This document shows, in pieces, positions 1-16,802 of a DNA stretch of 64,000 nt; position 1 is the stretch's first letter, and each line of letters starts with the position of its first letter. This DNA comes from Eretmocerus hayati. Lineage: Eukaryota > Arthropoda > Insecta > Hymenoptera > Aphelinidae. The position numbers and the translations under genes are program-made. A model generated the notes under the pieces. That model saw nothing but the letters and a program-made list of their open reading frames with translations, was not told where the DNA came from and ran no database searches. The DNA is taken from NCBI GenBank assembly GCA_029851415.1, contig CM056742.1:144465121-144529120 (forward strand), in the 5' to 3' direction.

Positions 1-918
1 CTCGGGTCAAATTGATCACAGTTCTGCGAAAAAAATGTCCGGGGGCATTTTTGGACGAATTGGTGGGGGCGAATTAGGACAATGCTAAATCTCGTTTAAA
101 ATCGGTCGACCAGTCGCGAGTCCGTGTTTTTCGATGTTAATTGCCCGTACCGAGGCGCGTATGCGTTTGTGCGAATTTTTCGAAGCGCGGGAGGTCGAGG
201 GTGAGCTAGGTGATCGGAAATGTGTGAGAAAATGAAGTTACGATGTCCAATGGCCGTCTCAAGAGTCAGTTTAGCGGTCAGAAGTCGCTTTCAACGTGTT
301 CCAAGATAGTCCTCGATTTAAGCATTTTCACTCTCGCATTCGGTGACATTGCCTTGAATGTTACACACTATCAGCGGGATCGTTGACGTAGGGGCGAGTA
401 TGAGTACCCCCAATGTGAAAAAAAAACGAAAAAAAGTCGGCTCTTAGAAGCCGCGAGTCGATTACTGATTGCTGAAGACGGCACGGTAGGGCACCAATAA
501 AGCACCTATTTCAATAATGCTGAAGAATGACACAAAAATGGCTCGCTTGGTCGGGCTATAGGAGGATGTAAAAGTCTCAGGCGAGTTTCCCTCTCGATTT
601 AGGGTTACTACCACGTATTTTGGTGAGCAAATGCGACTCGAATAGGTGAGGAATAATGCCGTATATCTCAATTTTGGAAGGCTGTCCAAATTTGCCCTCA
701 AAACTTGTCAAAAGTGCCCCCAAGCTCGGGGCGAATTTGGACAGATTTTTTTCTTTTCAACTTCAAGAAAAAATATGAACGCTGAGACCGTGGGGTCTGA
801 AAATTTTCTTACGATCTATTCAATAGTTGAACTTCAAAGTCCCTTATCGCGCCCCTAGATGCAAGTATCGTCAGATAGCCCCACTGCGAAATCCGTCCAA
901 TTTCGCCCCAGTCTCCCC
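1..918 (-). mobile_element. Left-edge copy of the GGGGAGAGTGGGGC TA-flanked DNA element (partial)
   Basis: This stretch is the reverse complement, with divergence, of the element at 39761-40993. The terminus at about 896-918 reads ...CGCCCCAGTCTCCCC and is followed by TA (919-920), matching the other copy's end. Shared blocks include the pieces around 50-120, 480-560 and 640-900. The copy runs off the window at base 1, so its other terminus is not visible. Short open frames inside (for example 462-701 on the minus strand) have weak counterparts in the other copy but resemble no transposase I know. It is probably a non-autonomous relic. Confidence 0.75.
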
Positions 919-1590
919 TATGTGGGTAAAACCAATTGTGATCGGATACTATCACCGTATGAAGCTACAAGAAGCTCAAGGCATTCGTTGAAATTATCAA
1001 TCTTGCCAAATGCATGCTTAAGAAATTCTGGAAAATCGACGAAAAAATACTCAAAGCTCGACTCGTTAACGTGATTTCGGCGATGCCACCAACGTTATAT
1101 GAGTTTCAATAGTTGATTTGTAACTCTCAAAACTACACAAATGCGTGAGCAAAAGGTCCCACGTGTGCGTTGAGCGGTTTTCATTTTTCATTTTCCAACG
1201 ATTTTCAGCAAAGTGCAAAAGTTCCAGAGAAATGCTCCATATATATACATAATAGGCGGCTCCGAAAAAGTACGGATTGAGTCCATTTCAGATTTTCAAA
1301 AAATCGCTTTGGTATTTTGAAAACTATATTTCTTTCGGTGCTGACTTTTGTCGGAAAGATAATGTAGCATTGAAAAAATGGGCTCTTATTTGAGATTACA
1401 ACATTGAAAAAATTTTCCGTCCAAATTTGACCGAGAGCAACAGTTTCCTAAATATCAAAGCGATATTCATAAAATTTGAAAATTACTTGACCACGCGAGA
1501 AGCATTTTCTCGTGTCGACACAGCAATCGAGTTTATGAGTATATTATAGCTGCTTTGGTCTCGAGAACTGAATGGAAAGCTCATATACGC
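919..1590. other. Intergenic, nothing recognised
   Basis: This is AT-rich sequence between the left-edge transposon copy and the Miro upstream region. I see no gene, repeat or RNA signal here. Confidence 0.5.
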
Positions 1591-5989
<4,399 letters not shown>

Positions 5990-8788
5990 TCTATAAGTTT
6001 CTCCTCATCAGTTCATCACACAACCCAATTTCATGCTAGATTTATTTGAAAAGACACGGTAACTGAATGGGTTCCGCTATTGATTAGAGTTCACAGTTAC
6101 TTAGACAAATTTGAATTTGAAATCTGTGAGAAGTAGAGAAAGTAGAGTCACATTGGGAAGAATTTTGATTTCATTACAAACATTTTCAAGACTAATGAAG
6201 TCAATTTTCCAATTGTGAGCGATTAATATCTTGAAACATGTAATCTACCAATTGTAAAGAATGATACTATTTGAATCTAATGGGAGTAATGGATCTATGT
6301 TTGCTTTTGAAACTAGGCTTTCAAATTTCATACAGAAGTTCGCGTTTCTGCTGATTTTTATATGAGTGAATTTCAATTCCTTTTTATTCTCTACATGGCA
6401 ATGTCGAACTTCAAATGTCACTTTCTCATCTTAGTGATTTACTTTCAAACATGTTGAAATGAGTGAAAGGAACATTTCTCTACCATAGGATTCAATTGTA
6501 CATAGTTTGACATTGTTCGTCGCTCAATTTCTGAAAATTAACAACCCATTAATTTGAAAATGATGAAGAGGGTATCTTAATTAGAGTGTGATGTTTTATC
6601 AATCAGTGGTTTGAAAGGATATTCATTTCCATCATAATCAAAAATTGATCCAGTGCGCCCTTATGATTTGTCTATGATAGCTGTGTAAAAAGTGAAATGA
6701 AACATATTTTTCTTCAAGGGTTTAAAGACAGACTAGATTTGTAAAATTGTATATTGGCTCGGATTCGAATTTGAAATGAATTATTGTACTTCCCATGATT
6801 TTCAGTTTTCAATCGGTTCTTGATTATTCAAATGCTTTATAAATGGATTTCTCAGTCACCTGAAAGGAAGGGAGTCCCTAAAAAAGTATCGCAGTCAGCA
6901 TTCGCTATTTTAGATGGTATCTATTTTAACAATCTATCGATGAGGGACTTCCCAATTATCGAGAGTTGAATGTATACTAACTAACTCTTTATAATGAATT
7001 GATACCGGAGAATAACTTGAAATATTTCCTACAGCAAAATTTTGCTATGAAAGATTCTTCCACAAGGATTTCATTAATGAAAATCTCATCAAAGCAACTA
7101 CAGCTCTTGAAGCGTAATTGTAATTCATTTGATGTGTGCCTTCTGAATATTTTTTCATCGTTGCCGATTGCTTTGTGCATATTCTCATATCTAATTTTGA
7201 ATCGTGACAGAATTCTAATTTCCTCCATGTAGTTCATAAACCCTTTTTTGCATGAGTGACATTGACTGATTCCCTATGGATGATATCTCTCCACATGAGC
7301 TAGAGAATCTATCTGGAATAATTCATTACATTAGTTGACTCATTTTTCTAATTCAATCACTGGAAATAGTTTTTCTCGAGACGAGGGTGGGAAGTTTGAT
7401 GGTTTTGTTTTTCGAGCGGTTGTTTACGGCCCGAGCCTTGGCGAGGGTCGAAATTATCACGAGTAAAGCAAAAAACGTCACCCCCCCCCCCCCCAGTGTC
7501 GAAATACGTTTTTCGAACGGCTGGGCGTGCGAAAAGGATATTTCCGTGATCAGTTTTCATAAAGTCTCAGTAGTCTTCAAACAATTCTCTCCGTCAAAGT
7601 CAGTCGCACTTTATGCAGTCAGCATGTGAAAGAGATGAATCGAGATCCCTTGAGGTTACATAAACACTTAAACACTTATCCGTGGGATAGTAATCGGAAT
7701 CGATCTAGCCCAAAAAAATTTTCAAAACAAGTTGAATTTTAACAAACGACAAACGGACAGGTATTTTTGATGAGAATCATGATATTATCCTCCAGTGAGA
7801 AGAATCTAATTTGTTAAAATTAGACGAGGTGGAGTAACAAAATTTTGACAAATCTTTGTTTCTCCGCCTAGTAATATTTCTTTTGTAAAATTATATGCAA
7901 TAATTATACGGAAATGTCAACTTCCAAAACGATGTTAGATGTAAATGTGCATTACTCTTTGCGACAAGAAACTACAACAAATGTAGAATTATTTTGTTCA
8001 ACCACGAACCAAAAAGTACTCGGAATTTCTCAGTGAGCATTTTATTGTTAAAAACTGTGTATAAATAGAATTTCTTCTTGATTATATGAAAATGGTCTTT
8101 ATCCTCTTGTTTCACCTATCCTAGTGCAATGAATTAGCAATTTTTGAGAAAAATTCCGCGACTTGCTAAATATAAAATCAACTCTGGGCCGGAGATTCTT
8201 GCAAATGTTTGACAGTCGTATGCCTTGACAAGTTGAGGGTCTATTTGAGTGTTAAAAATTTTCCGTTCACGCTCTTGGACTAGTTTACTGAAGATCTGCA
8301 ACGTAGGAAGAGGATTGAATGCAATACTTGTCTCGAAAAATAGGAGAAATTTGATTTTACTCAAGATAGTGTGATTGTCTGAATATCACGCCCGTGTATT
8401 CCATAATTTCATTGGGGTACTTGATTTTGAATGTTGATTACGTTGGCTGGTAGATGCATGTTGACATGGACAAATTGAACATTTTTGGAGGTCACTCGTT
8501 TCATCTTCGGGAATTTCATTCCGGAGAGCAGTTACGAATTAAAACTATGATCGAGCGGCAAGACAGTTTTTCCGATTCAGAAGAAGGAAATAGTATTTTC
8601 TGATTGCATCTCAACCTCTTATTTCGTATTCTGCGAGAACAAGAACCTAGGCCGTCGCTATAAAGCTCATTTTTTTCTCGAAAACTACTTTTAAAAAAAT
8701 TTTGAACTCGACGCAAGTCACGGACTCATTCTGATAAGTATGTCCCAGATTATTTGCCAAATTTTGAAAAAGTCACATTATCATCAAG
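5990..8788. other. Miro 3' UTR and convergent intergenic region
   Basis: The region starts with the likely Miro 3' UTR; no canonical AATAAA is visible on the plus strand soon after the stop. A 14-C homopolymer lies at 7481-7494. Open frames here are short and look random. The right end should hold the 3' UTR of the minus-strand CHCHD2-like gene. Confidence 0.5.
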
Positions 8789-9221
8789 TCACGTACTAAA
8801 TTTTTGTTTGCATTCCAACCACGCTTGTTTGAAGGCAGTGCAAACCTGGAGGTCCTCTTGAGTTTGTGCGCAGCCGAGAAGTTGCTGTTCTTCGAATTGG
8901 CATGGTCCAGCTGGAAGGGCAGGCAGGGCTGGCATCGAATCGCTTTCGCTTCTTCCCGTAATTTTATCTCCAATCACGGTCCCCTAAATATTCATCATTA
9001 AAATAACGACGTCGGTATTACGAACGTTTGTCATGGAAAAAGTTAAATGTATGACGGTAAGTACCACTGCTACACCAGCTGCTGTTCCTGCAAAAGTCCC
9101 GAGCACACCGGGCTGTCGAGGCACGGGCTGAATGATAACAAGATCGCCCCTAAAATGATTAGGAATAGTTATGAAAATCGACATACCACTCCTCAAAGAA
9201 ACTGATAGAATCAGCCGTCAT
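8789..9221 (-). CDS. Short CHCHD2-like twin-CX9C protein
   Basis: This is a divergent relative of CHCHD2/CHCHD10, proteins of the mitochondrial intermembrane space folded by the MIA40 disulfide relay. Proposed exons on the minus strand are 9221-9187, 9149-9065 and 8983-8789, giving 104 residues. Residues about 26-50 carry the glycine/alanine-rich motif of the family (GVLGTFAGTAAGVAVGTVIG). The CHCH domain has C68-x9-C78 and C88-x9-C98, both perfect CX9C pairs. The long Pro/Ala/Arg N-terminus of CHCHD2 is missing, so mitochondrial targeting must differ or rely on the CHCH fold. The second intron is 81 bp. The first is only 37 bp, with a good branch-like CTAAT and GTATGT donor, so the first exon (12 residues) is the least certain part. 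The gene is in tandem with full CHCHD2 upstream. Confidence 0.75.
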
Positions 9222-9727
9222 TTTGAATCATCATATATCTTGGAGATATTAGTAGTGTATGGGATTTGGATCTCAGCAAAAGAAATCTTAAATAAAAAAC
9301 AAAGTCGGAGTGTAAGGATAGCACTATTACTTTATTGTTTCAGTGACTGAACAATAATATGTGATTTTCATCTGTGAGTCATGATTCCAATCCTGTCTGA
9401 TGTACAAGCATTATATAACAATGCGACTTTTAGAAACCTTATGCAACAGAAGAATTTGATAATTGAAATGAAAGGTTGTCATCAAAAACAGATAAATTCA
9501 TTATAAAATATGCATAAATGAATGAATTGCACTCGATAAAAGAGGTTCAACAGCTAATTTTATTCATCTCTTCATAAGCGATGTTTATCTATGACCAAGA
9601 TATCACCAAAAATGTTCAAATAAACGTACACATCTATTCATACAAAAAATAAAATGAACAGCTCTAATTCTTCTTTGGAAAATCCAATTCCAATCAAATT
9701 TGATGATCAGCTACTCATTCCATCCTA
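9222..9727 (-). other. CHCHD2 3' UTR and spacer to the paralogue
   Basis: The spacer separates the stop codon of CHCHD2 from the start of the short paralogue. A minus-strand AATAAA (TTTATT on the plus strand at 9559-9564) lies about 165 bp after the CHCHD2 stop and could be its polyadenylation signal. A second TTTATT sits near 9332. The remainder must hold the paralogue's promoter. Confidence 0.45.
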
Positions 9728-10944
9728 TTACATTGGTAAATCTGAAACAAAGAAACAAAGTCATGGCAATTAGTAAACAAGTTAATTTCTCTCAATAATG
9801 TGGACTTAGATAGTAAGAAATTTGGTTTCCAATAATAAAGGAATCCATAATCTGAGCACTAGATCAGTGAAAGGTTGAAATATGTCAATTGAGGAATTGC
9901 ACACAAAATCATGGTTGGGATTTACTTTCCATTAAAACCACCAAACCTACTGGTATTACTTGCACTGATGATTTCATGATCTATAAGAATCAAAAGGACA
10001 CTTACGGTTAGCAGTCTTGCACTGGCGAATAGCCTCATTGAAACCTTCGCACAATGTAAGATCAGACTGGTTCTGAGCACATTCCAGGAACTGCTTGATC
10101 TCCCAGGCACAGGCTCCGGATGGTTGAGCAGCTGCACCTGGTGCAGCCATAGGAGCAGCTGCAGCTGGTGCAGCAGCGACTTCACTGGATCCTCCGCTGA
10201 ACATGCCAGTCATGGCATGACCAATTGTGTGTCCTACTGCGGAACCAATAGCAACTCCACCAGCGGTGGCAGCCATCTGTCCCATGAGGGAGGGCCCCTG
10301 TGACGGTGCAGCAACCATTGGGGTTGAAGCTGGTGCTGGCGCAGGTGGATGCGCAGCTGGAGCTGGGGCCCTAGCTGGGGCAGCAGGCCTGACACTGTAA
10401 TACAAATTGTGATTAATGTTTATGAACACCATGAAAAGCAATATTATCAATCTCTTAGATCACACTAGACAGTTCTCATGAGTGTTATTTGATAAAGATC
10501 CAATTGAGCTTATTTATCAGATGAGTCGAACAGACAATGAAGCTTTAAGATAATAGAGTTATAAATAAATCAGAGCCACGTGATTTTTCAACGTGCGAAT
10601 GAAAATGTCGCCCAGCTCATCTCATTGTGTGGTGAGGAGTGAGCAGAAAATTTCTGAAGCTGATGTATCATTCAGATCTGTTCATGGATCATCGGATTGA
10701 ACAGAATTGTTCATAATCACTACTGATAAACTCAATAACGTCAATCACAGAGAAGAGGCATAAGCCACACGCGAGTGACGTAACGAAGTTCACGAGGGTT
10801 ATTCTAGCAAATTCGGTGGTTGCAACATTATGCGTACGACTCATCTAGAGCTCAGCATTCAGCTAGAATTTCCATAAAATACAAGTTGATAAAATGTACT
10901 TACGTCCTTGGAGGTGGTGCGGATGCTCGTCCACGTCGTGCCAT
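9728..10944 (-). CDS. CHCHD2: CHCHD2, twin-CX9C mitochondrial protein
   Basis: CHCHD2 works in the mitochondrial intermembrane space (cristae organisation, respiration) and can act as a nuclear stress regulator in animals (family knowledge). Exons on the minus strand are 10944-10904, 10394-10006 and 9741-9728, all GT-AG and in phase, giving 147 residues. The N-terminus [20 protein letters not shown] is Arg/Pro/Ala-rich like a presequence. A low-complexity Ala/Pro region follows to about 46. The conserved Gly/Ala segment [20 protein letters not shown] lies at about 53-72, then GGSSEV. The CHCH domain has C109-x9-C119 and C129-x9-C139. The last exon adds only the end of ...NHLPM. Length and layout match the family. 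The first intron is 509 bp and may hold regulatory sequence. The gene is in tandem with a shorter paralogue 507 bp downstream. Confidence 0.93.
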
Positions 10945-11714
10945 TGTTAATGTGGTTTTTCAACAACACAAGGATTAGCCTTGCAAACACTTGGATAATA
11001 AAATGTACTCTCTCGAGTGAACTTCAACTTGCGACTGATTTCGGGCAGCGCTTACATCTAGTTTCCGCCCGTCTGAACTTGGTTGATATAGATATCGAAG
11101 TCGCTTATGCAATCAGAGGAGTGGGGAAGGCTAGGACAAATATGATTGGCCAAAAGCTGGTAAACCCAGAAGTGACGCAGCGTTTATTCGATTGTCGACG
11201 CACTTCAGTTTGATCTTTGAGATAGCTAGTGGAAGATGGCAATGTTGTCGTCTGTTGCGCCGGTTCACGTAAACATTGACGAATATTGGCAAATAAATAC
11301 GAGATGATCGTCTATCACATGATTTTCGGCGAGAAAATCTTTGCGCGAGATGGTGAGAATTGTTCGCGTAGTTTGGTATACGCATGGACGCTTTCCAAAT
11401 TTACGAGACACGTGTTGCTATGAGAGCTTGCACAAAATTGATCGATCGCGACTGTTGACGCGAGTGTTTCATCATCTTGATTGTTTAATAAAACGGCCTA
11501 TAGAAGTGCGAGAAAGTGGCACATCGAATTCTTGAGGAATGGATCTACATCGAAAATACATGAGAGGGAACTCATCTGGTTCAGCGAAGAGTTTTTTGGC
11601 CGACAAATCAACCAAAAGCAACCTCGAACTTGCCCGCGCTTGCACCAACGGCACGAAGAACGGCGGGAAATTCAAACGCTGAAACAAGGTGCGTATACAT
11701 GCTTATACTGAATA
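10945..11714. promoter_or_regulatory. Likely CHCHD2 upstream region
   Basis: This region lies directly before the CHCHD2 start on the minus strand and is moderately GC-rich near 11030-11300. Open frames on both strands (for example 11131-11385 and 11472-11687, minus) overlap each other and have no recognised similarity. Promoter function is inferred from position. Confidence 0.35.
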
Positions 11715-11858
11715 TTACCCTTTTTTCTGCTGTGGAGTCTGAGGCGGAGTTGCGGGCTGATTTTTTCGCCTATCAGAGGTTGACTTTTTTGGTGTTGCTT
11801 TTGGCTTAAAAGTTTTGGGCTGGCCACCTCTTGATCCTCCCCTTTGACCTGACATCAT
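11715..11858 (-). CDS. Small basic Gly/Lys/Pro-rich ORF, unrecognised
   Basis: This is a 47-codon frame beginning MMSGQRGGSRGGQPKTFKPK and ending ...TPPQTPQQKKG before TAA. It is strongly basic and entirely disordered-looking, with an RGG-like start and many Lys, Gln and Pro, so it could bind nucleic acid. A GTAATA donor overlaps the stop. Splicing to the CAG ending at about 11678 would add only one codon before another stop, so the product length hardly changes. The biased composition with an open frame is more gene-like than random AT-rich sequence, but I do not recognise a family. It could be a real small gene, a first exon, or chance. Confidence 0.35.
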   Translation of the reverse strand: MMSGQRGGSRGGQPKTFKPKATPKKSTSDRRKNQPATPPQTPQQKKG

Positions 11859-14800
11859 GGATTTTCGTCACTTGAAATTTCGATGGGCCTTAAGACTAGT
11901 GAAGTTTCACTGATTTTGAACCAAAACTGAGAGTGTTGAGATAGTAACGTATAGATCTTGATGTTTTTTTGTTTGATGATCGGTATAGCATAGAATGCGC
12001 TTCAGGGTTAGAGAATATTCTCATTTCCCCGTCGAATGTTATTTGAATGGCCAGACATGGGCCAGACTCAATTTAACCGATGAAACCGATTGTACTCATC
12101 TCATGCAATATGGAAAGATAAGAACTGTCACAACGCAATTTTCTTGGATTCCATCTCATTAATAGTCAGTTTTGTCCGAGTCAGAAATGCGTATTGTCTA
12201 TTTATTTGTGCAGAGTTGATACCTCCTTGAAAAAATCTCTCATTCTTCAAAATGAAGCTACTATTTTCTATTCGATTGATGGATAATTTACTTCAATCTT
12301 TTATGCAATTTTCAAGTCATCGGCGAGTGTATGTACATACAACGTTCGATGTTATCATCTTGAAGCTGAACTTTGCCTGGCTCCTATAAATCTGTATCTG
12401 TTTGAAGCAAGACAGGGGAACAAAGGCGATCGTGGTAGGCAAGGTGGTAGGTGACACAATACTGTGCTAGATTTCAGTTAAGATCGTCTGGAAAAATCGA
12501 GACAAAATCGAAAATATATTGGCAGCGGTGGTAACCTTGTGCTGACTGATGGTCGCGAAATCCATGCTCTACTAATACATGTATCATGAATTAATTCTGA
12601 TCTCGTCGCTCACTTGACTTTTTGGTAAATTCAAGCTAAATGTATGTATGTACCAGTTGTATGAGGACAATTCACATCGTGTATGTTCAAATCACATCAG
12701 TCTAAAATAATTTCAAAGAGAGCTTTGTTTTCCGCGTCTTTCATCTTCGTGCTCTCGCTCGGCTATTCATGATAATACCTAGTTAAGCATGTATTATTAT
12801 GATAGATTATGATAGAAAGAAAATGATGTAGCGTATTCAGAGTCTAATTTCAAACCACTTTTCCGCCGAGAAACCTTGACCGGAAACATAACCCTGTGAT
12901 ATTCAAGCCGCTTTCTCCGGTGATAGTGATGTGGTCTCTCGACTCCGCGAGCGAATGAAGAATTTTTCGAGCTGAAAATTTACGTAACCATAACGAGCAG
13001 AATAAGAAGACTCCAATGTGTCGTGAAATAGCTTTCTCCGTTTCAATCGGTAAGCTCTCGCTCTCTGCTGCTTTGATACTAAAAAGAGTGAAAGTCTTCT
13101 TACACTATCTGCATTATGTCTCGTTAAATTCATTACTTGTAAAAGCTCGTTATGAAATCCTGATTCATGTAAAAGCTTCGATATGAATTGGACTATGCTC
13201 AATAGTCAAAATTCAGTGGGGAATTATTTACTTTCTCTACACATGTATTGATCTTCACGGGAAATGAAAATATCACGTCGAGGAATGTTTCCTCTTATAT
13301 TGTATTTTCCTGAATTGATCACCTCAAAATATTGAAAACTAGGATAGGTAAGTTGACATTGCCAAGTTCTTTAATAATTGTTCGATAAAATTTTGAGATA
13401 GGTATCGTAAATCTAGGAAATAACGCAGATTCGTTGTTTCTTTTAGGGTTGGTGTCATCATTTTCTAGTTTCATCATATCTAAAAAATTCACGGAGACAT
13501 TTGAGAACTCGATAAAGTTGGTATCTGACATTCTTTCAGGTCACGCAAGACATTCAGTAGTGCGTCAATATTTTTGTTAAATTACTATTTTTATCGATCA
13601 AGTTTTTTTTATTGAATTTTCGATTTTGACGATTATCAACAGATTTTACCCGAGAAAAATATGTGCATAAGTTTAAACCTTGATTACAATGAAACACGAA
13701 ACCTTCTCGTCATATTATTGATCGTTGTTTGTACAGTACGTCAAAGTTCGTTTCGGAGGAAAATCCAAATTCGACGTCATAACTAGTACGAGAAATTTTC
13801 TCGGGAAAACTAGAGTTCGCTTATAGCACGTTCAAGTTTACTTTTTTCCTGAGGCATTGATACGGTATGAGTAAACCCAACTTGAGAGTAGTTTGCGCAA
13901 AGGGTTTGTACTCAACTTGCTCAACATTCTTAAAATAGTCTCGAATTCGAATCAAAGTTTTGCATTTCTTGAGAAAACATTTTGAAGGGCTTTTTCTATT
14001 TCGTTTATATGTACCAGCCCGTCTCAGGGATATTACTTCGAAGGACGTGGATGTCGGAGTCCTATCCTTACTGCATACTTACCACCGACATTGTCGACTT
14101 TCGAGTTTATTCAATGAATTTTCGAGATATCACAAATATTGAAGCTGTTGTCGAATCCAAATAATATGTTTCAACGAATAGGAGATAGCACTTTTTCTGT
14201 CATACTTGAAAAATTCATCGAATGATCTCGAAATTCAACAATGCCCGAACGAGCAAAAATATTTTGGGATTTATCAAACAAATACTTGGCTTTTGTCAAC
14301 AAAGATACTTTCGTCGTGCTAGGAAAGGCGTCAGTAGTTTTGGTTCGATCCTAATAACATTTTTCGGTCATCTCTCAACACAACAAACAGAGAAAAAGAG
14401 TCATCGCGAGGTCCTTGGGGGCTAATTTGCGAGATATCAGTTTACCTATCGGAGTTGTTAACTTTGTGTACAACGCCAAAATATCACGGACGAAGGCGTA
14501 TGGCTAATGTTAAATTGTCAAATCTAAAATTCTTTGAGGGTGCGCTTACCACTTCGAGTAAGGGGTTGGATACAGGAAGCAAGTTGGGCATATTTAATCC
14601 ATAAATATTAATCTCTGTAACTATTTATTTCAGCATAGAAAGGTCTACTGAATCAAACACATCGATACTCATTAACTCTTCGTTTCTCATACAAGATAAT
14701 TTGAAGTTTCAGCAAAGTCCCGCTTGTTCCGCACACCTCGAGTTCCTCTTTTTGTTGGTACAATCTGTTTATTAGATTGACATATTGCAACGTTTTGGCT

Positions 14801-16800
14801 TTTTATAGGTGAAGTGATGATGAGCGGTATTGTCTAATTCATGAAATTTAAATTTGAACGATGCTTCTTAAGCGCTTTAAAAAACATCGAAAGATACATT
14901 GTGAGAAATTTGCGTTTCTCGATTGGATTGCAATTTCGATGATTGAAGGAAAAGGACCTTTCCGGAATGCATTGGATGATTTTTGATTTTCAATAACTCG
15001 TTTCATTTTTTGGACCCGACAATATTCCAAATTCTTTTCATTTTTTTTGGGGTAGTACCAGGTTGCCATGAAAATTTGTTACTAAATCGATATAAAAAGT
15101 ATACTTATAAATAGTTATGAATGCGCAGGTTATAGTATGTTTGAATTTGTTTGATAATGTAGAAAAAATAATAGCGAGTTCGTGTTACAACCTTTTCCTG
15201 CAATCCATTTATTATTCAGAATTGGAATAGGCCATGAACTTCACATCGACTTTACCACATATTATTATCATTCACTAATCCTTGATAACATTCTTTATGT
15301 TGATGGCTCAAATTACTTTAGACTCTATTTGCACATAAACGAATTTCTATATTTTCGTAACACAATGATGATGATCATATTATGTTACGAGAATAAGAGA
15401 CTCGTGAGAGAATGAGAAAGACTTACATTTATTATAGTTGTTAGAGAGAAGCTCTTTTCAGGAGTGAAAGTCAGTGGTTGACCAACATAAAATAACTCAA
15501 TATACAATAATACATTTCGTCCATTTTTTCTTCAATAAAAGTTGTGAGTAAAAAATTCTATAAATTTTGTGGTATCTGAATTAGATGAGCATTTTTCCAG
15601 AATATCCATCATCCTTTTCCATAAGGTGAAAAGCATCTAACTTTCCCCTCCATTCGATTGAAAAATCTCTGTCCTTAGGATTATATATAGCGATCATTCA
15701 AAAATGGAAAAATAAGATTAGCCATTCTAAGTTGTCATTTTGAATCCCATCAAACCCACAAATTCAACTTTCTATTTTTATAATTCTTGACTGTATTATT
15801 GCTAATTTACAAGAATGTGATTTTTAAATCAATGGGAACAGATCAAGTACTCTTAATACCTCAAAACAATATCAATAACTAATTACTTCATGATGCCAAC
15901 AAAAGTATACATAACGTAATCCTAAACTTCTTGTAAAAATCAATAAAGTCACAAGTAATAATATCCCCGTATCTACACAGTACACCGCATTCGCGTTCAC
16001 AATAACGTACTACTAAATTAACGCCATCGATTACTCACATACGCTGTCAATCGTCTTTACCTCCGACATTTGTCGTCATCAGAGCTTTGGTGAAAAGGAA
16101 ATTACTTGCTTGTTAATCGATCTCGTCATAATTCATCCAAAGCAACGCAAATATCAACGGAAAAACAAACAAGATACCCTTTGGACTCGGTATACTTATA
16201 CCACTCCGCAACCACGCAAAACTATACGCTATGTAGCATTCGATCGACCGAGCCAATTTGCGTCAGCGGAATTAATTTTATAAACATACGCGCGCATAAA
16301 ACATCTCCAAACCATCGACCTGATGAATATGATCAACGAACTTTAAAAATTCACACCGTGCATATTTTCTGACGTTCAAATGGCACCAATCGAACTTGTG
16401 AGTCTAAAAAACAGAAATTCCTGTGTGAATTCTGAAGTTCGGAAATTCAAGAAAAACTTCCTATTTCAAAAACGTAAACTTTCGAATAATGAGTCGAAAT
16501 CTGATCAACTGAGACTCGTTCTTGATGAACAAATCAATATATAGTGGATAATCACGACTCGTATTGCAAATGAATACGTGTGTTCTGAACTTGTTCTGGG
16601 AGTCGATGGCCCAACGTTTATTTCGAATCGACACATCGTGTAATATGTTACACGTAAAAATAACAAAATTCTCTGGATCACTGAGATTTGAATGCCGTGA
16701 ATAGTGAGGTTGAATGACTCGATCGGCCAAAGGAACTAAAAATCTCTCGATGTCGGGCAAGTTTCTTATTGTTTCGAATGTGAGTCGTTCGACAATAAGG
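11859..16800. other. Intergenic desert, no gene recognised
   Basis: This is about 5 kb of AT-rich sequence. Frames of 60-100 codons occur at the rate expected by chance. The longest near the right end (16461-16805, minus, 114 codons) has a plausible protein composition but no recognised family, and its apparent start lies inside the neighbouring MITE. Confidence 0.5.
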
Positions 16801-16802
16801 TA

